Assembly: GCA_023136725.1 (NCBI GenBank) | Contig: JAGLQR010000045.1 | Location: forward strand, 1 to 8,917 | Direction: 5' to 3' | Length of the DNA stretch: 8,917 bases | DNA from: Candidatus Aminicenantota bacterium | GTDB lineage: Bacteria > Acidobacteriota > Aminicenantia > UBA2199 | In this document: in pieces, positions 6,206 to 8,917 of the stretch | Position numbering within the stretch: position 1 is the stretch's first letter | Layout of the letters: every line of letters begins with the position of its first letter | Notes under the pieces: model-generated | The model's input: only the letters and a program-made list of their open reading frames with translations | The model's database searches: none | Told to the model about the DNA's origin: nothing | Position numbers and translations under genes: made by a program

Positions 6206-6430
6206 TATTGCTCCTCCGAGTTTGTTATCTTACTCTAATCGTATATTCTCTCTTCTTAAGCCATAATTTTCAATAAAGTGAAAAAAAAAATTATTTAACT
6301 CCAGCGAAGGATTAAGTACAAAAAAATAAAAAATTATTATTATTATTGTTTATCTTCTTTAAACGAAGTAAAATTTTTTTAAGTTAATTATTAAACAGAT
6401 CAAACTTGAAATTGTAAGAAGGAGTAGTTA
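6206..6430. other. Divergent AT-rich intergenic spacer
   Basis: This is the 225-base divergent spacer between the acylase (minus) and outer-membrane protein (plus) genes. It contains the acylase ribosome binding site (GGAGG, about 6213-6217), an A10 run at 6281-6290, five tandem ATT units at 6333-6347 and a promoter-like element for the plus-strand gene. No open frame or structured RNA is evident. Confidence 0.5.
6346..6374 (+). promoter_or_regulatory. Candidate promoter for the outer-membrane protein gene
   Basis: TTGTTT (6346-6351) and TAAAAT (6369-6374) are separated by 17 bases. The -10 matches 5 of 6 and the -35 only 3 of 6. It would give a leader of about 50 bases to the ATG at 6431. 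In such AT-rich sequence this could arise by chance. Confidence 0.35.
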
Positions 6431-6997
6431 ATGAGAAATCGTGGGATTATTTTATTAAGTTTAGTATTGATGTTTGCTGTTGTATTGAATGCAGGTGGAA
6501 ATGAAAAAAAGCTGTTCTTTGAAGTCCAGGGGGCGATTATGCTGCCTTCAGATAGTGATTTTAAAGATATATACGGCTCCTCTGTTATCTATCCCAGGGT
6601 TAAAGCTGCTTACAAGTTCGGAGATCATTTTTATGCATTTTTCGGTTGCGGACTTTTCAATATTACCGGAGAAACACCCGTGCTTAAGGAAGAGAGCAAA
6701 TCAAAACAGAAGATCTGTCAGGTGGCTGCAGGTTATGAGGGTGATCTTTCAGATAAACTTCAGTTCAGAGTGGAAGCGGGTGGTGCAAACTTTGACTATA
6801 AAGAAGAAGCTTTCGGTGAATCTGCTGAAGGTACAAAATTTGGAATATATCTGGGTAGCAGCCTTGTTTATAACTTCTCAGATACTTTTTTTGCAACATT
6901 AAATCTCGGCTATATGGGCGCATCAGACAAAATTGATGATGTAAGTATAAAACTCGGTGGAATTCATACCGGCTTTGGTATTGGTATCAGGCTCTAA
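6431..6997 (+). CDS. Small outer-membrane beta-barrel protein
   Basis: This 188-residue protein is preceded by AAGGAG 6 bases before the ATG. A Sec signal peptide (MRNRG, then hydrophobic IILLSLVLMFAVVL) probably ends after NA at residue 21. The rest is a run of alternating strands typical of eight-stranded OmpA/OmpX-like barrels: LFFEVQGAIMLP, VIYPRVKAAYKFG, FYAFFGCGLFNITG, ICQVAAGYEGDL, LQFRVEAGGANFDY, KFGIYLGSSLVYNF, FFATLNLGYMGA and a closing HTGFGIGIRL. Loops are charged and variable. The last residue is Leu, not the classic Phe, though the terminal strand is amphipathic as the BAM complex requires. The precise role (adhesion, small porin, structural) cannot be read from sequence. Two Cys (in GCGLF and KICQ) could form a disulfide. 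It is followed by a hairpin region and the flavodoxin gene; cotranscription is uncertain. Confidence 0.82.
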   Translation: MRNRGIILLSLVLMFAVVLNAGGNEKKLFFEVQGAIMLPSDSDFKDIYGSSVIYPRVKAAYKFGDHFYAFFGCGLFNITGETPVLKEESKSKQKICQVAAGYEGDLSDKLQFRVEAGGANFDYKEEAFGESAEGTKFGIYLGSSLVYNFSDTFFATLNLGYMGASDKIDDVSIKLGGIHTGFGIGIRL

Positions 6998-6999
6998 AG

Positions 7000-7041
7000 T
7001 TCTAATATATTTGAAAAGTTAGAATTCTGATCATTCAGAAT
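7000..7041. repeat. Two abutting inverted repeats between barrel and flavodoxin genes
   Basis: TTCTAA (7000-7005) pairs with TTAGAA (7019-7024) around a 13-base loop, and directly after it ATTCTGA (7024-7030) pairs with TCAGAAT (7035-7041) around the tetraloop TCAT. Four related TTCTRA/TYAGAA half-sites thus lie in 42 bases. No T-run follows on the plus strand, so a classic terminator is unlikely. An mRNA-stabilising tandem hairpin or a protein-binding array is possible. Confidence 0.45.
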
Positions 7042-7080
7042 ATCTAAATAAGTAGTATATGTTTTGAGATGGAGAGAAAG

Positions 7081-7560
7081 GTGAAAAAGAAACTTATATT
7101 GTTCCGTTCCAAGTATGGATCTACTAAAGAATATATAAAAGAATTAGCTGAAAGGATCGATGGGGATTGCGTCATCTCGGATGCGAAAAAATTCTCAGGA
7201 AATTTGAAGGATTATAATCCTATAATTCTCGGAAGTTGTACTTACATGGGAAGGATACTTATAGTGGATTTTATTAAGGAGAATAAAAAGATCCTGAAAA
7301 ACAGGAAAATATATCTTTTTGTTGTAGGTGTTTTTCCTGAGGATAATGAAGCGAGTAAACAATCTTTTGAACTTATTCCTGAAGAGATCCGGAAGAATTT
7401 ATTGGGATACAGAAAGCTTCCGGGAAGGATCAACATAACAAAACTTAATTTTTTTGAGCGTATGATCTTAAAGATTACCAGGGCGAAAGTGGAAGATCTG
7501 GTTGATTATTCCCAGATAGACCTTGTTATTGAAGATCTTAAAGAATCCGGATTATTATAA
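7081..7560 (+). CDS. Flavodoxin-domain protein (HemG-like flavodoxin family)
   Basis: I choose the GTG at 7081, because GGAGAG sits 6 to 7 bases upstream and the protein then begins MKKKLILFRSKYGST, the normal first strand of a flavodoxin. An in-frame ATG at 7069 would add MERK before the GTG-encoded residue but has little ribosome binding site. The protein has 159 residues. SKYGST (10-15) is the FMN phosphate loop, ILGSCTYMGRI (49-59) the second FMN-contact loop, and IYLFVVGVFP (77-86) a core strand. The C-terminal PGRINITKLNFFERMILKI (114-132) matches the tail seen in HemG-type flavodoxin-domain proteins. It should be a cytoplasmic FMN electron carrier or oxidoreductase. Protoporphyrinogen oxidase activity is not proven, since many relatives have unknown partners and no haem genes are visible here. 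Its stop overlaps the convergent SPFH gene stop. Confidence 0.85.
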   Translation: MKKKLILFRSKYGSTKEYIKELAERIDGDCVISDAKKFSGNLKDYNPIILGSCTYMGRILIVDFIKENKKILKNRKIYLFVVGVFPEDNEASKQSFELIPEEIRKNLLGYRKLPGRINITKLNFFERMILKITRAKVEDLVDYSQIDLVIEDLKESGLL

Positions 7561-8601
7561 GGTATCTGAATTTTTTCTCCTGTCCCTGCTGTCAGGCTTT
7601 CTCTCTCTCAGCTTAAGTAGCATCTTCTTTGCACTTTTTAATGAGGAAATTATTAATTCTTTCTGATCTTTTGATATACTTTTTTCATGCATGATCTTAT
7701 GTTCAATTAATACTTCAAGATCATTAATGAAAGGAATCTCTTTAAGTTTCAACAGATTGATCTTCTCTAGTTCTTTTGTAATTTTCTCTTTCTCGATCTC
7801 AATCTTCATTACGATATCTTCTTTATTGAAATTCTCAAGTTTGAACTTTTCAAACCTGACCTTGAATTCTGAAAAATAGTGCTTTTTCCTTATAAGATTC
7901 CCATCCTTATCCTTCAGGATCATCCCTCTCTCGATCAGGTATAAACCTTTCTTCAATTGATCATTTACAAATGCCGCCAGTTTTTTCTCCTTCATATCAG
8001 AAGATTCTTCTGAACTGAGCAACATAGCTCCGATCTTTATTGCTTCTTTAATAAGAGGTTTTGCTCCTTCATTTATCAGTTTCTCCTGACTGCCGAATTT
8101 TTCATGAATCGCAATTATCTTTACCGGATCTTCCGGCAGTTTCAGGTCAAATTTATAATCGGTTTTTGCAATTCCGGAATCGTTGAACTTCATATCCACC
8201 GGTTCCGGTGATTCAGCAACTTCTGTGGATTTTATCTCTTTTGTATGGTCATAAACTGCAGTCTTCTTTTTCCCGAGAGAAAAATATGGTTTCGGAGTGG
8301 AAATGACTTCGCCACTATCGAGAACAGTGATCTTACCGGGTTCATTCCATTCTGTTATATCGGCCAGTATTCCAATTGACAAGGAAATGAAGAAGAGAAT
8401 TGATATGAATGTTACTCCGGGGCTGCTTCTGTCCGAAATTATCCTGCCCTCTTTTTCCTTTCTTCTCTTTATGACCATTCTGATTGTTAAAAAGATCAGA
8501 ATGATCATGGTTATTATTGCAAAACCATAGCACCCTTTTTTAAAGAAAGGGTCCTGAACTATCGGCATCAGGCTCAATGTAATGTTTGTTAAAAAGTCCA
8601 T
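7555..8601 (-). CDS. Divergent SPFH/band-7-like membrane protein with two N-terminal membrane segments
   Basis: This 348-residue protein has a secure start: AAGGAG lies 7 bases before the ATG. Hydrophobic segments at about 24-43 and 63-82 flank a very basic loop, RMVIKRRKEKEGR (41-53). By the positive-inside rule the loop is cytoplasmic and the large C-terminal part is periplasmic. That part resembles an SPFH domain: PYFSLGKKKTAVYD (105-118, like the usual pre-strand before Y-D-T), a strand run ending YKFDLKLPEDPVKIIAI (149-165) and the helical stretch FGSQEKLINEGAKPLIKEAI (169-188), which matches the SPFH pattern of a Val-rich strand, then DP, then a conserved helix. A Lys/Glu-rich coiled-coil region follows (about 245-335). 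HflK/HflC have one membrane segment, so two is unusual. A slipin gene ends 149 bases upstream on the same strand, supporting the call. The role would be membrane scaffold or protease partner (inference). Confidence 0.62.
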   Translation of the reverse strand: MDFLTNITLSLMPIVQDPFFKKGCYGFAIITMIILIFLTIRMVIKRRKEKEGRIISDRSSPGVTFISILFFISLSIGILADITEWNEPGKITVLDSGEVISTPKPYFSLGKKKTAVYDHTKEIKSTEVAESPEPVDMKFNDSGIAKTDYKFDLKLPEDPVKIIAIHEKFGSQEKLINEGAKPLIKEAIKIGAMLLSSEESSDMKEKKLAAFVNDQLKKGLYLIERGMILKDKDGNLIRKKHYFSEFKVRFEKFKLENFNKEDIVMKIEIEKEKITKELEKINLLKLKEIPFINDLEVLIEHKIMHEKSISKDQKELIISSLKSAKKMLLKLRERKPDSRDRRKNSDTL

Positions 8602-8750
8602 CTTGATTCTCCTTAAGAATGAACATTAGCTCAATCTATAAAATAACAGACTCTGCTAATAAGACGTTAATTATGTTTAAAAGGTTTCTTTAAATATGAA
8701 ATCCTCAACTAAATTAATATACTGAAATTTTTGAGATCAGCTTGTCAGTT
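8602..8750. other. Spacer between the two SPFH genes
   Basis: This 149-base AT-rich gap contains the ribosome binding site of the downstream gene (AAGGAG, about 8609-8614) and a short CAGAGTCTG dyad with a following T-rich stretch on the minus strand. I see no convincing promoter or strong terminator, so cotranscription of the two genes is undecided. Confidence 0.4.
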
Positions 8751-8917
8751 TTACGACCTTTCTTTTGCAGGAGAGGCACTCCTTGTTCCTGCTGTAGCTG
8801 CAGCAATTCTCTCTCCTTGGAAGCTATCCATAGGATATATGATAATCGTTGAGCTCTCTTCTTTTGAAATTTCCAATAGTGCCTGGATCTGTCTTAACTC
8901 CATCGCTCCCTTTTGTG
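8751..8917 (-). CDS. Slipin/stomatin-like SPFH (band 7) protein, C-terminal 54 residues (partial)
   Basis: An open frame enters from the right edge and ends at TAA (8753-8751). The visible tail contains GAMELRQIQALLEISKEESS followed by TIIIYPMDSFQGE. This is the characteristic end of slipins and stomatin-like SPFH proteins, where an AxxLR-hxxLxxIxxE-xxST helix leads into an hhhPhP strand. A short Ala/Ser/Arg-rich tail (ending AKERS) follows. SPFH proteins form large membrane-bound rings that organise lipid microdomains or regulate membrane proteases. Bacterial slipins are commonly paired with an NfeD gene; that gene, if present, lies outside this window, on the far side or elsewhere. The next gene downstream on the same strand is a second, more divergent SPFH-like protein, so this looks like a two-gene band-7 unit. 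Confidence 0.8.
   Translation of the reverse strand, partial: QKGAMELRQIQALLEISKEESSTIIIYPMDSFQGERIAAATAGTRSASPAKERS

Noticed and set aside
6333..6347. Five tandem ATT units and a nearby A10 run in the divergent spacer
   Set aside because: Short simple repeats are expected in such AT-rich spacer DNA; five units are too few to suggest phase variation, though length differences between strains would change this.
6489..6902. Plus-strand 137-codon open frame overlapping the beta-barrel gene
   Set aside because: It is a different-frame shadow with no start signal; the 6431-6997 frame has a ribosome binding site, signal peptide and barrel pattern.
8297..8533. Open frames on both strands inside the SPFH-like gene
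   Set aside because: They overlap the membrane-segment region of the 348-residue gene, where hydrophobic codons give long shadow frames; neither has a ribosome binding site.

Overview
This AT-rich window comes from a diderm (Gram-negative-type) bacterium. The evidence is two lipoproteins with clear lipoboxes, a small outer-membrane-type beta-barrel with a signal peptide, an ECF sigma factor and band-7/SPFH membrane proteins. Most starts have strong AGGAGG-like ribosome binding sites and the two best promoters look like canonical sigma70 sites, which argues against a typical Bacteroidota. I cannot name the lineage; an AT-rich, poorly sampled diderm phylum would fit. No tRNA, rRNA, CRISPR, insertion sequence or phage gene is visible. 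The window reads as an ordinary chromosomal envelope-function region, and no stretch over 300 bases lacks a gene.

Layout. Positions 1-2091 are one minus-strand block. Reading 5' to 3' it holds two tandem LURP-one-related (LOR) domain lipoproteins, then an ECF sigma factor, then the start of a probable anti-sigma factor that overlaps the sigma gene by 14 bases and runs off the window. Positions 2203-3492 (minus) encode an exported serine hydrolase of the class C beta-lactamase/DD-peptidase fold, lying 111 bases upstream of the LOR pair. Its predicted promoter puts transcription at or very near an internal ATG. Diverging from it, 3571-4017 (plus) encodes a small secreted helical protein of unknown function, with a sigma70-like promoter overlapped by a perfect palindrome. 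Positions 4046-6205 (minus) encode a penicillin-acylase-family Ntn hydrolase that clearly lacks a signal peptide. After a 225-base AT-rich divergent spacer come a small outer-membrane beta-barrel (6431-6997, plus) and a flavodoxin-domain protein (7081-7560, plus). The right end is minus strand: the last 54 codons of a slipin/stomatin-like SPFH protein (8751-8917), followed by a divergent two-membrane-segment SPFH-like protein (7555-8601), which meets the flavodoxin gene tail to tail with a 6-base overlap.

How the genes may work together. Nearly every product is predicted to sit in, cross or act on the cell envelope. The most coherent unit is LOR lipoprotein - LOR lipoprotein - ECF sigma - anti-sigma, which I read as a candidate envelope- or membrane-stress module. 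The LOR fold resembles Tubby C-terminal and scramblase folds, so membrane lipid binding is a reasonable but untested idea. The two SPFH genes form a second membrane-organisation unit. The serine hydrolase and the acylase are both amide/ester hydrolases without a visible pathway, and joint action is speculation.
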